Assembly (NCBI GenBank): GCA_031417835.1
Contig: JANOWJ010000138.1
Coordinates: forward strand, 62,001-126,000
From: JADJLQ01 sp031417835
GTDB taxonomy: Bacteria; Bacteroidota; Bacteroidia; Chitinophagales; Saprospiraceae
Direction: 5' to 3'
DNA: 64,000 bases
Both the position numbers and the translations under genes were made by a program. Below are positions 44,535-54,060 of the stretch, in pieces. The notes under the pieces are model-generated. The model was not told the origin of the DNA, searched no databases, and saw nothing but the letters and a program-made list of their open reading frames with translations. The first letter of the stretch is position 1, and each line of letters begins with the position of its first letter.

Positions 44535-47360
44535 TTATTTCAAGGGGGTTAAAGTCACCGGTCCAATCAGCCCAGAAGGTTTTGGCTCCCAACTTGAAGC
44601 ATCAAACAGTCCGTTTTTACTATTTTCTCGCCTTCTGGCAGGCATATTGATATTGTAAAATTTTTTCCAGTTCATCTTATTCCGATCGAGGTAGGCGATC
44701 CTGTTGGCCATCAGATTAGCAACGATGATTTCCAGTTTATTTGTTTTTTGAAATGCACTTGTGGGAATGATGCATTGAAATATCGGACCGATGAGAGTGG
44801 ATGCTTTTTGCCCATTCAAAAAGACTTCTGCAGTCTCATGGACTTTACCCAGATTTAATAAATAGGTTGTCGCTGGCCCATCTGGCTTAGCTAGATGAAT
44901 GGTATACTTTGCGGTACCCGAAAAATCTTTTGTTGCATTACCAGACCAGTTAGTCCAAGAACCCAATGTACTCGTAATGACCTCCGCAGGCAATTCGGGG
45001 CCACCGTCCAGAAATGTAATCGTCCAATCGCTTTTTATCTCTTGGGGTGCGGCACTGGTGTCGATATAAGACCAGGCTGCCCCTGTCTTTTTGGAAGCAT
45101 ATGACTGGATGATGATGGACTCATATGACTGTAATTGAATCTTCACTTCGATAGCTCCCTGATTATTTTTTCTTGTTTTTGCTAAACCGTATTTGCCGGT
45201 CATAGGATCAAATAAACCGAGTGTAGGGGACTGAAGACCCATATTGATCCAATCATCAAATGCATGCTCGGAGCGATTATTGATAAAATACATGGTTCCT
45301 TGAGTATTTTTTCGTCGTAATACAGACAAATCTTTTTCTACATAACTTTCTTTTATTACTTTGACCGCTTTCAGCATTTCATGTAGATCATCGCTGATAT
45401 AAAAAGCTCCTTTACCAATGGTAGATTTAAGCATTCTCCCAATCGGTGCAAATTGCAGTTGATCCTTTAATTGATTAAACAATTTTCTATTGTCTGCAAG
45501 ATTACTGAGTCCGGGCACATCGGTGGGTATGCTTTTATAAATGAGGATCTGTGCACCTGCTTTAGCCAATTGCATCAATTTTTGGAACGCCTGAGCGGTT
45601 ATCAATTTATTGGCAGGGAGCAGGATAGTCCGATATGCATGGCCACTACTGAGGATCCTTTGGCCTGAGGGGACGAACTTTTTCAATTGTCGTTCAGAAA
45701 AGAAATCAAAACTGTAACCATTCTGAAGAAGTGTTTTGGCCACATGTTCAAATTCTGTGTTTTCAAAATTTCGTTCCATACCATCAAAATGTTGTAATAA
45801 AGTATTGCCTGGAATCGAATAGCGATCGCCAATAGGATAATATAATAGGATATCATTATCATGCCTGCTGTTTTGTAAAAAGGACTGCACTCTGGTGATA
45901 TATTGATTAAGGGCGTGGAAGTCTTTCCATTGGGGATTGACCGGTTGAAATTGTACTGCCGCATAAAATAGCCAACCGGGCCAGGTGGCATTTTTTGGGG
46001 AATAAGCAGTACCATGATAAAAGATATGATTGACACCTCCTAGGAAATAAAGGTCAATCGCTTTTTTTACATCGCCCCAGGAAGATAGAAAGTGTTCATC
46101 AAGCCAAGTAGCAGACTCTGCGGATACCAATTTTTTGCCGCTGACATTCGCTGCGGAAGTTGCAAATTTGAATCTCAGAATGTCAGTACCTTCTGTCTCT
46201 GGGATATCCACTACGCTATAAAGATCCAACGTATTGGCCGGAGACCCATGAGATTGATTTCTGATGATCTTACCTTTACCGACGGCCCAAGCTTTCCATT
46301 GGTTAGTAAAATCTTCCAAAATCAATTGATCGATTACAGTTCGATAGTCATAGATGACCCTACTTATTAGTTCTGAATCTCCTTGTCCGAATAATGCGGG
46401 CAATTGCTCCCTGAGGTCATATCCTTTAAAAGACTTAAACTTTTCCAGTAGTCCTGGGGTCCAGTTGGCTTGGCCTCGGGCATCATCTACTTCGTAGGAA
46501 TCATTGAAAAAGCCTCGTAAGTAAGAGAGATCCTGACCTTTAAATGCCCTATCAAATGGAGTGAAATATTTTTTTGCTGCTGTCGCCGAAAAATGATCTA
46601 TCGCATAGCCTTCACCACCAGGGGCCGCTCGTTCGACCATTTTGCCATGAAGACCTTCAAACAATGCATATAATGTCCACGGCACTGTCGATGGGGGTGC
46701 GATCCAGAGCAGTCTACCACTAGAATCCACCAGATTGGTGAGGTCTAAAGTTTGGTTGTCGTTATACCCCATAAGGCATTTTAGTGGCAATGGACCTGGA
46801 TATTGTATTTGGTCAAGTGCTAAAGATTGTAAATTGTGGTTGCGAGATACCGGTTTTAAAATCGTGTCTATACTTGCCGGTTTATTATTGGCAGTCCTCA
46901 CCCATGCATCTTGATAGTACTGGATTAACTCTTTTAATTGGGCCCCACCTTCGAGGGTATATCGTTTATGCATAATCGTTTTACTTGCATCCGTATCGGC
47001 GACCCAAGGTCCTCCGAAAGGCCACCCAGTACCATTGGCCATATCGACACCAAGGCCTAATCGTTTACTTTCTTTGAGCGTATGCTGCAACAATTGCATC
47101 CATGCCGGTGATAAAAAATTCACAAACTCATTTTCATGATCATAGACCCCATAGATAGGGGTGATCTCTGTGCCACCGAGTCCTGCCTTTTTATATTCTT
47201 CAAGGTTCCAGGTGAGATCTTTTGTATTGACGGCACTGCCTTGCCACCACCACCGCGTCCACGGTTTTGTAGTAGCAGTGACGGTTGGCCATTGAAGTTG
47301 ACCGTAAGCCATGGCAACAAAAAATTGTACGGCGAATATTAGAATTATTTTTTTCAACAT
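44535..47360 (-). CDS. Secreted glycoside hydrolase family 106 (alpha-L-rhamnosidase-like)
   Basis: A 941-residue secreted enzyme with a signal peptide (FVAMAYGQ). The N-terminal family signature KPWTRWWWQGSAVNTKDLTW followed by GLGGTEITPIYGVYD, and GVDMANGTGWPFGGPWVAD, match GH106. The catalytic barrel is followed by a glutamine-amidotransferase-like region and a C-terminal galactose-binding-type beta domain (FLNGQKASTLIGPIFQCII). GH106 enzymes remove alpha-L-rhamnose, for example from rhamnogalacturonans. It lies beside a remnant of an oligogalacturonate lyase, consistent with pectin use. Confidence 0.88.
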   Translation of the reverse strand: MLKKIILIFAVQFFVAMAYGQLQWPTVTATTKPWTRWWWQGSAVNTKDLTWNLEEYKKAGLGGTEITPIYGVYDHENEFVNFLSPAWMQLLQHTLKESKRLGLGVDMANGTGWPFGGPWVADTDASKTIMHKRYTLEGGAQLKELIQYYQDAWVRTANNKPASIDTILKPVSRNHNLQSLALDQIQYPGPLPLKCLMGYNDNQTLDLTNLVDSSGRLLWIAPPSTVPWTLYALFEGLHGKMVERAAPGGEGYAIDHFSATAAKKYFTPFDRAFKGQDLSYLRGFFNDSYEVDDARGQANWTPGLLEKFKSFKGYDLREQLPALFGQGDSELISRVIYDYRTVIDQLILEDFTNQWKAWAVGKGKIIRNQSHGSPANTLDLYSVVDIPETEGTDILRFKFATSAANVSGKKLVSAESATWLDEHFLSSWGDVKKAIDLYFLGGVNHIFYHGTAYSPKNATWPGWLFYAAVQFQPVNPQWKDFHALNQYITRVQSFLQNSRHDNDILLYYPIGDRYSIPGNTLLQHFDGMERNFENTEFEHVAKTLLQNGYSFDFFSERQLKKFVPSGQRILSSGHAYRTILLPANKLITAQAFQKLMQLAKAGAQILIYKSIPTDVPGLSNLADNRKLFNQLKDQLQFAPIGRMLKSTIGKGAFYISDDLHEMLKAVKVIKESYVEKDLSVLRRKNTQGTMYFINNRSEHAFDDWINMGLQSPTLGLFDPMTGKYGLAKTRKNNQGAIEVKIQLQSYESIIIQSYASKKTGAAWSYIDTSAAPQEIKSDWTITFLDGGPELPAEVITSTLGSWTNWSGNATKDFSGTAKYTIHLAKPDGPATTYLLNLGKVHETAEVFLNGQKASTLIGPIFQCIIPTSAFQKTNKLEIIVANLMANRIAYLDRNKMNWKKFYNINMPARRRENSKNGLFDASSWEPKPSGLIGPVTLTPLK

Positions 47361-47390
47361 GGCGATAATTAGAATGATTGCTATTCGGAT

Positions 47391-47681
47391 TTAATCCTGT
47401 TTTTTTATTGCTACAGCATACACATCCGTATGACCTTCAAAATTGGCCCTGAAGATAATCCGTTTGCCATACGGGCTGAAGTGCACATTAGGCTCTAATT
47501 TGTAACTATGATGTTGCATATTCACTAGTTTTCGTGATCGCAGACTATCACCTGATATTGTGTAGCTGTATATCCATTGCCCATCCATCGCTTTTGCCAC
47601 CTGTCCGGACCCACCATCACCTGCAAACATTTTTTTATCAGGAGAACTATTAAAATGGATGCTCCATTCATCTCGTTTCAT
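47391..47681 (-). pseudogene. Oligogalacturonate lyase C-terminal remnant
   Basis: The 96 codons match the last beta-propeller blades of oligogalacturonate lyases (PL22-like): DEWSIHFNSSPDKKMFAGDG, LVNMQHHSYKLEPNVHFSPY and RIIFRANFEGHTDVYAV. Full enzymes have about 380-430 residues. No upstream propeller sequence is seen in the 250 bases before it, which are AT-rich and empty. It is most likely the tail of a deleted gene. The match is from motif memory, not a search. Confidence 0.65.
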
Positions 47682-47931
47682 CTGTACTATGAATAACCCG
47701 CAGAAGATAAATTTGTAAGAAAAAACAAATTTTTTAACGCCTTACAAGTATAAATATAATCTAAAATCCAAAAAGGATTCGATTCTTTCAAATTTAATCT
47801 AAATCAATCAAGCCAAATTTTTAGGCTATTGATGAAGACCTTGTTGTGAGTACCAGAATTGGGGGTTGAAATAAAATCAAGCAAGGCTTTCGATTTGTTT
47901 ATTATATTCAATCTTCGAATAAATATATTTT

Positions 47932-49254
47932 ATGAAAAAACGTACAATTTCATCTTTTGACAGAAGGACATTTATTAAAACATCCACCACGGGATTGGCA
48001 GGGTTTTTTATAGTACCTCGCCATGTACTCGGTGGAAAACGACCTGACGGCACAGTATACCTTGCGCCCAGTGATAAGATATCGTTGGGGTTTATTGGTA
48101 CCGGCAAGCAAGGTCGCGGATTAACTACTACTTTCTTGAACACTGGAGAAATCCGAATTGCGGCCTTAAGCGAGGTTTATAGGGCTAAGGCTGAACTTAC
48201 GCATGACAAAATCAAAGAGACCTTACAAAAATTTCCTTCGCTGGGTACTTATGAGCACATTCCGATTTATAATGATTTTAGAGAATTATTAAATAGAAAA
48301 GATATTGACGGCGTAGTGATAGCCACGCCGGATCACCTGCATGCGGCGATTGCCGTCAGGGCAGCGGCGGCAGGTAAAGACATTTATGGTGAAAAACCAC
48401 TGGCTCTCACGATCAAGGAAGGGCGTGCAATGGTCAATGCAACGCGCAAATACAATCGGGTATTTCAGACTGGTAGTATGCAACGGTCTTGGCCGGAATT
48501 TAGACAAGCTGCTGAACTGATTCGTAATGGTTATCTCGGTGAGATAAAGTCGATTAAAGTCAATGTAGGTCCCCCACCCATCAAATACAGTCTGGCCGCA
48601 GAGCCTATACCGGAAGGCCTGGATTGGAGTACCTGGCTCGGGCCAAATGAACCAGTGGCGTTTAATGCGGAACTTGCTCCTCCTACGAGTAAGGATGTGT
48701 TTCCCAATTGGCGATTGTATAAAGAATTCGGTGGTGGCATGGTCACTGACTGGGGTGCTCATATGTTTGATATAGTCCAGTGGGCGCTCGACATGGATCA
48801 CAGCGGTCCTGTAGAGGTGTTGCCACCAGGGGGTGATAGAAAATTCTTAACGTATAGGTATAAAAATGGGGTGACGATGACGCACGAGCCTTTTGATTGG
48901 AATAATGCGATTCATTTTATAGGCACATCTGGTGAAATGAAATTGCAGCGTCGAAAAATGGAAACCACGCCATCTACCTTAAAAGATAAGGTAATCGGGG
49001 CTACAGAGAAACATGTCTATAAAAGTGAAAATCATTACTTAGATTTCTTAGCCGCGATGCGATCTCGTAAAAAACCAATTTGCGATGTTGAAATAGGGCA
49101 TCGCACAGCTACTGTATGTACCCTCGGCAATATAGCTTATCAACTCGGTCGGACTTTGAAATGGAATCCAAAGAAAGAAAAATTTAAAGGTGATCAGGAA
49201 GCGAATGCTTTATTGGGGCGAAAGATGAATGCAGCATGGGGGATTGAACTATAA
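47932..49254 (+). CDS. Secreted Gfo/Idh/MocA-family oxidoreductase
   Basis: A 440-residue protein with a twin-arginine-like leader (SSFDRRTFIKTSTTGLAGFF), so probably exported with bound cofactor. The Rossmann stretch is ISLGFIGTGKQGRGLTTTFL, then GVVIATPDHLHAAIAVRAA, the lysine motif GEKPLALT and the signature GGGMVTDWGAHMFDIVQWAL. It belongs to a secreted Bacteroidota group acting on unknown sugars. A sulfatase gene follows about 105 bases downstream in the same direction. Confidence 0.9.
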   Translation: MKKRTISSFDRRTFIKTSTTGLAGFFIVPRHVLGGKRPDGTVYLAPSDKISLGFIGTGKQGRGLTTTFLNTGEIRIAALSEVYRAKAELTHDKIKETLQKFPSLGTYEHIPIYNDFRELLNRKDIDGVVIATPDHLHAAIAVRAAAAGKDIYGEKPLALTIKEGRAMVNATRKYNRVFQTGSMQRSWPEFRQAAELIRNGYLGEIKSIKVNVGPPPIKYSLAAEPIPEGLDWSTWLGPNEPVAFNAELAPPTSKDVFPNWRLYKEFGGGMVTDWGAHMFDIVQWALDMDHSGPVEVLPPGGDRKFLTYRYKNGVTMTHEPFDWNNAIHFIGTSGEMKLQRRKMETTPSTLKDKVIGATEKHVYKSENHYLDFLAAMRSRKKPICDVEIGHRTATVCTLGNIAYQLGRTLKWNPKKEKFKGDQEANALLGRKMNAAWGIEL

Positions 49255-49359
49255 GTTTTCCTCTTATCTAAATCAATTTGTAAGAACTTTTTTCGCATAA
49301 CATCAGGTACACTTTAAAAAAGCCTCACATTCATTGCTCCTAAAATACAAACAATAAAT

Positions 49360-50748
49360 ATGGTAATGAAAAACAATGTTGCTTTTATTGTCCTCTTTTG
49401 CCTTTGTTTAATTCATTCTAGTATCGCGCAGCGTACAGCTACTCCTAATATCATTATCGTATTAGTAGATGATATGGGTTATGGCGATTTAGGGTGTTAT
49501 GGTCAAAAGCTTATTCCAACTCCTTTTCTCGACCGTATGGCCGAGGAAGGATGTCGATTTACAGATTTTTACTCCGGCAGTACGGTATGCGCGCCATCCA
49601 GATGTGCCTTGATGACGGGCAAGGATATGGGCCATGCCTATATCAGAGGCAATAAAGAAACGCCATTGCGGGATTCAGACCTGACTATACCCAGATTGGC
49701 AAAAAAGCAAGGTTATCGTACAGGGATGTTTGGTAAATGGGGGTTAGGCCTTGCAACGAATTCCGGCTCTCCGGAAAGACAAGGGTGGGATGAGTTTTTA
49801 GGGTATTTAGATCATAGGCATGCTCATAATTTTTATGTAAAAAATCTGTGGGAAACGAATCAGGGCGTAACAAAATCTCATCCTATGGACACCACCCAAC
49901 ATACAGCACCTTATATTTTTAAGGCGGCATTACATTTTATTCGCAAACATAGTCAGGATCCATTTTTATTATACCTGCCGATGACCTTGCCGCATGCAGA
50001 GACTTCTATCCCGACCGATGAATCCATCGCCCCATTTCTAAACTCAACTGGTAAAAGTATATTTCCGGAGACCCCATTTATAAAGGGAAGTGGCATGAGT
50101 GTCACATATGATTCCCAAGCTATGCCCAATGCAGCCACTGCCGCTATGATAAGACAGATCGATCTGGATATGGGTGCATTGATGGCCTTATTGAAAGAAT
50201 TGAATTTAGATAAAAACACCTACGTGTTTTTTACATCCGATAATGGCCCACATCAGGAAGGTGGTAGGAATGTCAAACAATTTGAAAGTACCGCCGGACT
50301 CAGAGGTTTTAAGCGAGATTTGTATGAAGGCGGTATACGGGTGCCTACGATAGCCTGGGGTATGGGCTTGAGCAAAAAATTAATTCATGAACCACTCGCC
50401 AATTGGGACTTTCTCCCAACGATTGCAGATATCCTCAAAATTGAAAAACCCAAAGACATCAATGGTAGTTCGTTTTTAAATGTCTTGCGTACCACTCGTT
50501 TTAAACCAGTTCATTCTTACTTGTATTGGGAGTTTTTTGAACGTGGTTTCGATCAGGCGATCAGAAAAGGCAAATGGAAAGCGATTAGACGCAGTGTAAA
50601 TGGATCTAAATTGGAACTCTATAATCTGAGTACGGATCCATCTGAAAATCTTGATGTAGCGATGCAAAATCCTTTAATAGTAAAGGAAATGGAAAGTTTG
50701 TTTTTAAATGCGAGAGAGGAATCGGTGGATTATCCGATTAAAAAATGA
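49360..50748 (+). CDS. Secreted sulfatase (S1 family)
   Basis: A 462-residue sulfatase with a signal peptide (LIHSSIAQR). The metal site starts IIIVLVDDMGYGDLG; the formylglycine cassette is CAPSRCALMTG with Cys77 as the residue converted by the maturation enzyme. FGKWGLG, TLPHAE and FFTSDNGPHQEGG complete the active site. It would remove sulfate from a sugar or polysaccharide in the periplasm. An ATG two codons later is also a possible start. A degraded copy of its 3' end lies at about 53905-54060. Confidence 0.93.
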   Translation: MVMKNNVAFIVLFCLCLIHSSIAQRTATPNIIIVLVDDMGYGDLGCYGQKLIPTPFLDRMAEEGCRFTDFYSGSTVCAPSRCALMTGKDMGHAYIRGNKETPLRDSDLTIPRLAKKQGYRTGMFGKWGLGLATNSGSPERQGWDEFLGYLDHRHAHNFYVKNLWETNQGVTKSHPMDTTQHTAPYIFKAALHFIRKHSQDPFLLYLPMTLPHAETSIPTDESIAPFLNSTGKSIFPETPFIKGSGMSVTYDSQAMPNAATAAMIRQIDLDMGALMALLKELNLDKNTYVFFTSDNGPHQEGGRNVKQFESTAGLRGFKRDLYEGGIRVPTIAWGMGLSKKLIHEPLANWDFLPTIADILKIEKPKDINGSSFLNVLRTTRFKPVHSYLYWEFFERGFDQAIRKGKWKAIRRSVNGSKLELYNLSTDPSENLDVAMQNPLIVKEMESLFLNAREESVDYPIKK

Positions 50749-50976
50749 AGTGAAATATAGTTGCATTAAACATAGAATGTCTTCTAATGTTAGTGATTCC
50801 ACAACGTGTAAAATCAATTCCTTGATATGAAAAAATAAGACATGAAGGAAAATTGCATCATCAGATCATTTCGAATGGATATCCTTTGATTTTTTTTCAA
50901 ACCGATAGTCGCCAGGATTACATTTATGGCGAATCTTAGCCCAGATATCTAATTGTTTACTACATTTCGATTTCTT

Positions 50977-53034
50977 ATGCTAAAGAACCTGCCTTCAAAT
51001 ATATTGGTGTTATGTTGTTTGATCATGGCATGTCAGGATCTGCAAAAACCGGGCTCGGCCATGGATAGATCCCTTGCCGACGAAAATCAAACTCAAGATT
51101 GGCCCGCCTATGGACGGACGCACAACGAGCGTCGCTTCAGTCCATTGATTGCGATGGATACCAATACTGTAAGTAATCTCAAGGTGGATTGGTATATTGA
51201 CTTACCTAATGATAGAGGTTTGGTATCTACTCCTCTTGTCATCGATGGGGTGATGTACTTCACCGGTACGGCCAATATCGTACGGGCAGTAGATGCTACA
51301 TCCGGTAAAATGATCTGGACTTATGACCCTGAAAATGCTAAACATATTGGCAAGCATCGCCGCACAGGTTGGTCTCACAGTAGAGGAATCTCTTTTTATC
51401 AAGGCAAAATATTTAATGCTACCTGGGATGGAAGATTGATGGCACTGGATGCTAAAACCGGTTTACAAATATGGAGTGTACAGACTACGGATCCGAAAAA
51501 AGCATTTACGATCACCGGCGCACCGAAAACCTTTAAAAATAAAGTATTAATAGGCAATGGCGGTGCAGAAGCTGGGCCCAATAGAGGGTATGTCACTGCC
51601 TATGATACAGAGACAGGTCGACAAGCCTGGAGATTTTATATCGTACCTGGCAATCCCTCTGAAGGTTTTGAAAATGAAGCAATGAAAATGGCTGCAGAGA
51701 CCTGGACCGGAGAATGGTGGAAATTGGGTGGAGGCGGTCATGCCTGGCATGGATTTACCTACGACGCCGACCTCGATGTATTGTATATTGGTACAGGTAA
51801 TGGCGGACCTTGGAATAGAAATATCCGCAGTCCGCAGGGAGGAGATAATCTTTTCCTTTGTTCTATCGTCGCACTAGATCCTGATGATGGGACTTACCTC
51901 TGGCATTACCAGACTACTCCGGGTGAGAGTTGGGATTACAATTCCAATATGGATATCGTATTGGCCGACTTGATGGTCGAGGGGAAAATCACTAAATGTA
52001 TATTGCACGCGCCAAAAAATGGATTTTTTTATGTGATCAATCGCGAGACTGGCAAATTGATCTCCGCAGAACCTTTTGTAGAAACCTCATGGGCCTCACA
52101 CATTGATGTCAAAACCGGTCGACCCGTAGAAGTGCCGGGTGCCAGATACCACAATGATACTTTTCAGCTCACTCCCGGGCCTCACGGTGCTCACAGTTGG
52201 CATGCTATGTCCTACAATCCTCTGACAGGACTTGCCTATATCCCTACGATCCACGATGCCTTGGCCTATTCAGATGTAGGAGTAGATACCCATTTTGTAT
52301 CCCTTGATTTTAAAGGCGGTATTGGTGCGAAATTATATCCACCCAAAAAACAACCAAGATCCTATCCGGGATCTTTGCAGGCCTGGGATCCTATTCAACA
52401 AAAAATGATCTGGTCGCATCCCCAAAATGAATTGTGGAATGCAGGTACACTGACTACGGCAGGTTATTTAGTTTTTCAGGGCAGAGCTGATGGGAAATTA
52501 TTGGCTTATCATGCAGCTACCGGTAAGATCTTGTGGGCCTTTGATACAGGACTTGGTATTTCTGCACCGCCGATCACCTATAGTATCCATGGTATACAAT
52601 ACCTTGCTCTATTAGTAGGGTGGGGTGGCGCATTTGCGGGTGTAGGTGATAAGGCTTTGGGGTGGGACTATGGTAAACACATGCGCAGACTAATCACATT
52701 TTCATTAGATGGGAAAGTAGATCTACCCCCTTTGCCACCGCCATTTTTTCCACTACCATTGCCAGCGCCTGAGTTTAACATAGATCCTAAACTGGTTACA
52801 ATAGGAGCTGGAGAATATGGCCCTTGTCGCAACTGTCATGGCGGCAATGCGATATCGATGGGTATGGCTCCTGATCTGAGGGCATCTGCTATACCCTTAA
52901 ATTTAAATTTATTCAGACAAGTAGTGAAGCATGGATCCAGTCTCAGCAAAGGCATGCCAAGTTATGCTCATATGACGGACGATCAGTTGACTGGTCTGAT
53001 GCATTATATCCGCGAACGGGCTCGGGCAAAATAA
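50977..53034 (+). CDS. PQQ-dependent dehydrogenase with C-terminal cytochrome c domain (lipoprotein)
   Basis: A 685-residue quinohaemoprotein. The start at 50977 gives a lipoprotein signal (VLCCLIMAC); an in-frame TTG eight codons upstream is less likely. The eight-bladed propeller contains repeated tryptophan-docking patterns (AVDATSGKMIWTYD, ALDAKTGLQIWSVQ) and the PQQ site IGNGGAEAGPNRGYVTAYDT; the catalytic aspartate is in WDYNSN. A single haem site CRNCHGG lies near residue 620. The family's usual adjacent cysteine pair is absent: the equivalent stretch reads KHRRTGWSHSRGISFY. It would oxidise an alcohol or sugar in the periplasm. No PQQ synthesis genes are in the window. Confidence 0.9.
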   Translation: MLKNLPSNILVLCCLIMACQDLQKPGSAMDRSLADENQTQDWPAYGRTHNERRFSPLIAMDTNTVSNLKVDWYIDLPNDRGLVSTPLVIDGVMYFTGTANIVRAVDATSGKMIWTYDPENAKHIGKHRRTGWSHSRGISFYQGKIFNATWDGRLMALDAKTGLQIWSVQTTDPKKAFTITGAPKTFKNKVLIGNGGAEAGPNRGYVTAYDTETGRQAWRFYIVPGNPSEGFENEAMKMAAETWTGEWWKLGGGGHAWHGFTYDADLDVLYIGTGNGGPWNRNIRSPQGGDNLFLCSIVALDPDDGTYLWHYQTTPGESWDYNSNMDIVLADLMVEGKITKCILHAPKNGFFYVINRETGKLISAEPFVETSWASHIDVKTGRPVEVPGARYHNDTFQLTPGPHGAHSWHAMSYNPLTGLAYIPTIHDALAYSDVGVDTHFVSLDFKGGIGAKLYPPKKQPRSYPGSLQAWDPIQQKMIWSHPQNELWNAGTLTTAGYLVFQGRADGKLLAYHAATGKILWAFDTGLGISAPPITYSIHGIQYLALLVGWGGAFAGVGDKALGWDYGKHMRRLITFSLDGKVDLPPLPPPFFPLPLPAPEFNIDPKLVTIGAGEYGPCRNCHGGNAISMGMAPDLRASAIPLNLNLFRQVVKHGSSLSKGMPSYAHMTDDQLTGLMHYIRERARAK

Positions 53035-53040
53035 AATCAG

Positions 53041-53195
53041 TTTTTTAAAGGGTTGCTTGATGATTTGTCTACCAGCTTGATATGTTCAGCACCTTTTGGC
53101 AATATATTTTTTATGTGCAGTGCTGCGCCGATACGTACCCAAGTGCCTTGTCTCTAGTTAGATGAAGATCTATGTATCCATCAAGTCTTGTTGGA
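53041..53195. other. Gap without a supported gene
   Basis: Between the PQQ dehydrogenase and the small minus-strand gene there is one open stretch on the reverse strand of about 36 codons without a start (ending KLVDKSSSNPLKN), which I cannot match to a family. It may be a further gene remnant. Confidence 0.3.
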
Positions 53196-53357
53196 TTACT
53201 TTAAGTTTTTTATTTTAGGCGGGCCAACAGATAGTAGCACTTTATTGGCCTTGTCCAACTTTTCTTGAAAAACAGGTAAGGATTTATATTTTTCCAAAGA
53301 CTTGTCTATTCTGACTATTGGAATCTTTTTTTCGTTAAGCTCTTGTATCGTTTTCAT
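53196..53357 (-). CDS. Small hypothetical protein, partner of a DUF6934-like gene
   Basis: A 53-residue frame, starting MKTIQELNEKKIPIVRIDKS and continuing LEKYKSLPVFQEKLDKANKV. I recall similar short proteins next to DUF6934-type genes in Bacteroidota, and the gene here starts 21 bases after the end of such a gene in the same direction. It is mostly charged and helical. A toxin-antitoxin-like role is only a guess. Confidence 0.65.
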   Translation of the reverse strand: MKTIQELNEKKIPIVRIDKSLEKYKSLPVFQEKLDKANKVLLSVGPPKIKNLK

Positions 53358-53378
53358 GCTAGAATAACTAAAGGTACG

Positions 53379-53795
53379 TTATTTTCGATGAACTACAAAA
53401 GCTGTGTAGTCAAAGTTTTTTTCAAATTCTTCCCATTCTCCGTCGCGCAATCCAAATATCAGAAAATCTTTTTGCGCTTCGTCAATATATTTTGCAATAC
53501 CCATTCGATATAGACGAGTTCTGGATTGGGTACTTCCGGTGGCATATACCCAAGCATTTTCGTAAAAGTCAGTAAAAGAAAAACCGGCTGAGATTACAGT
53601 AGCCAATACGCGTTCACTATCCTCATTATTTGAAATGGCTAGATCATCCAATTCACCTGATTCAAAGTCTTGATCTCCAAACGCTAAATTGTAATACCCC
53701 TCTAATGCGGTTTCACTGAATTTAATGATCTTTGCTATGTTGCCTTTAGGGCCTTCGCTGGTGAATTCGAATACCATCATTGACTTTTTCAGCAA
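53379..53795 (-). CDS. DUF6934-like protein, probably frameshifted at its N-terminus
   Basis: The 138-residue frame contains the conserved block VFEFTSEGPKGNIAKIIKF, YNLAFGDQDFESGELDDLAI and ATGSTQSRTRLYRMGIAKYI, matching a Bacteroidota family I know as DUF6934. Family proteins usually begin with a short MxLPxYE segment. That segment is present here in a different frame: the reverse strand from 53820 reads MKLPRYELIAEKVND, then shifts by one base near 53774-53775 into VFEFTSEGPKG. Removing one G from a GG pair restores a 146-residue protein. Either a true frameshift or a sequence error. Function unknown. Confidence 0.75.
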   Translation of the reverse strand: MLKKSMMVFEFTSEGPKGNIAKIIKFSETALEGYYNLAFGDQDFESGELDDLAISNNEDSERVLATVISAGFSFTDFYENAWVYATGSTQSRTRLYRMGIAKYIDEAQKDFLIFGLRDGEWEEFEKNFDYTAFVVHRK

Positions 53796-53904
53796 TCAAT
53801 TCGTATCGGGGCAATTTCATATTTGTAAACGGAACATAAAATAAAGTAAATCTAATTGTTTAATAATTGCCTTCATAAAAAACAGTTATTGAATTTATTC
53901 CCGA

Positions 53905-54060
53905 TCGGTACAATGGATCTAAACTGGAGCTCTACGGTCTGAGTAAAAGTTGGTCAGAAAATCACAAGGGAGTTCACAAAATCCAATGAGCGCAAAGCAG
54001 AATGAAAGGTTGTTTTTAAGCGTTCGAGAGGATTTGATGAATTACCCATTTAAGTGGTAA
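53905..54060 (+). pseudogene. Remnant of a second sulfatase 3' end
   Basis: The stretch reads YNGSKLELYGLSKSWSEN up to a stop (TGA at 53986-53988), then in another frame NERLFLSVREDLMNYPFKW and stop. Both halves match the last 40 residues of the intact sulfatase at 49360-50748 (VNGSKLELYNLSTDPSEN; MESLFLNAREESVDYPIKK). At nucleotide level AATGGATCTAAA.TGGA.CTCTA is shared. Only the extreme 3' end remains, with an in-frame stop and frame change. The rest of the 384-base gap (53796-54179) holds no gene. Confidence 0.75.
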
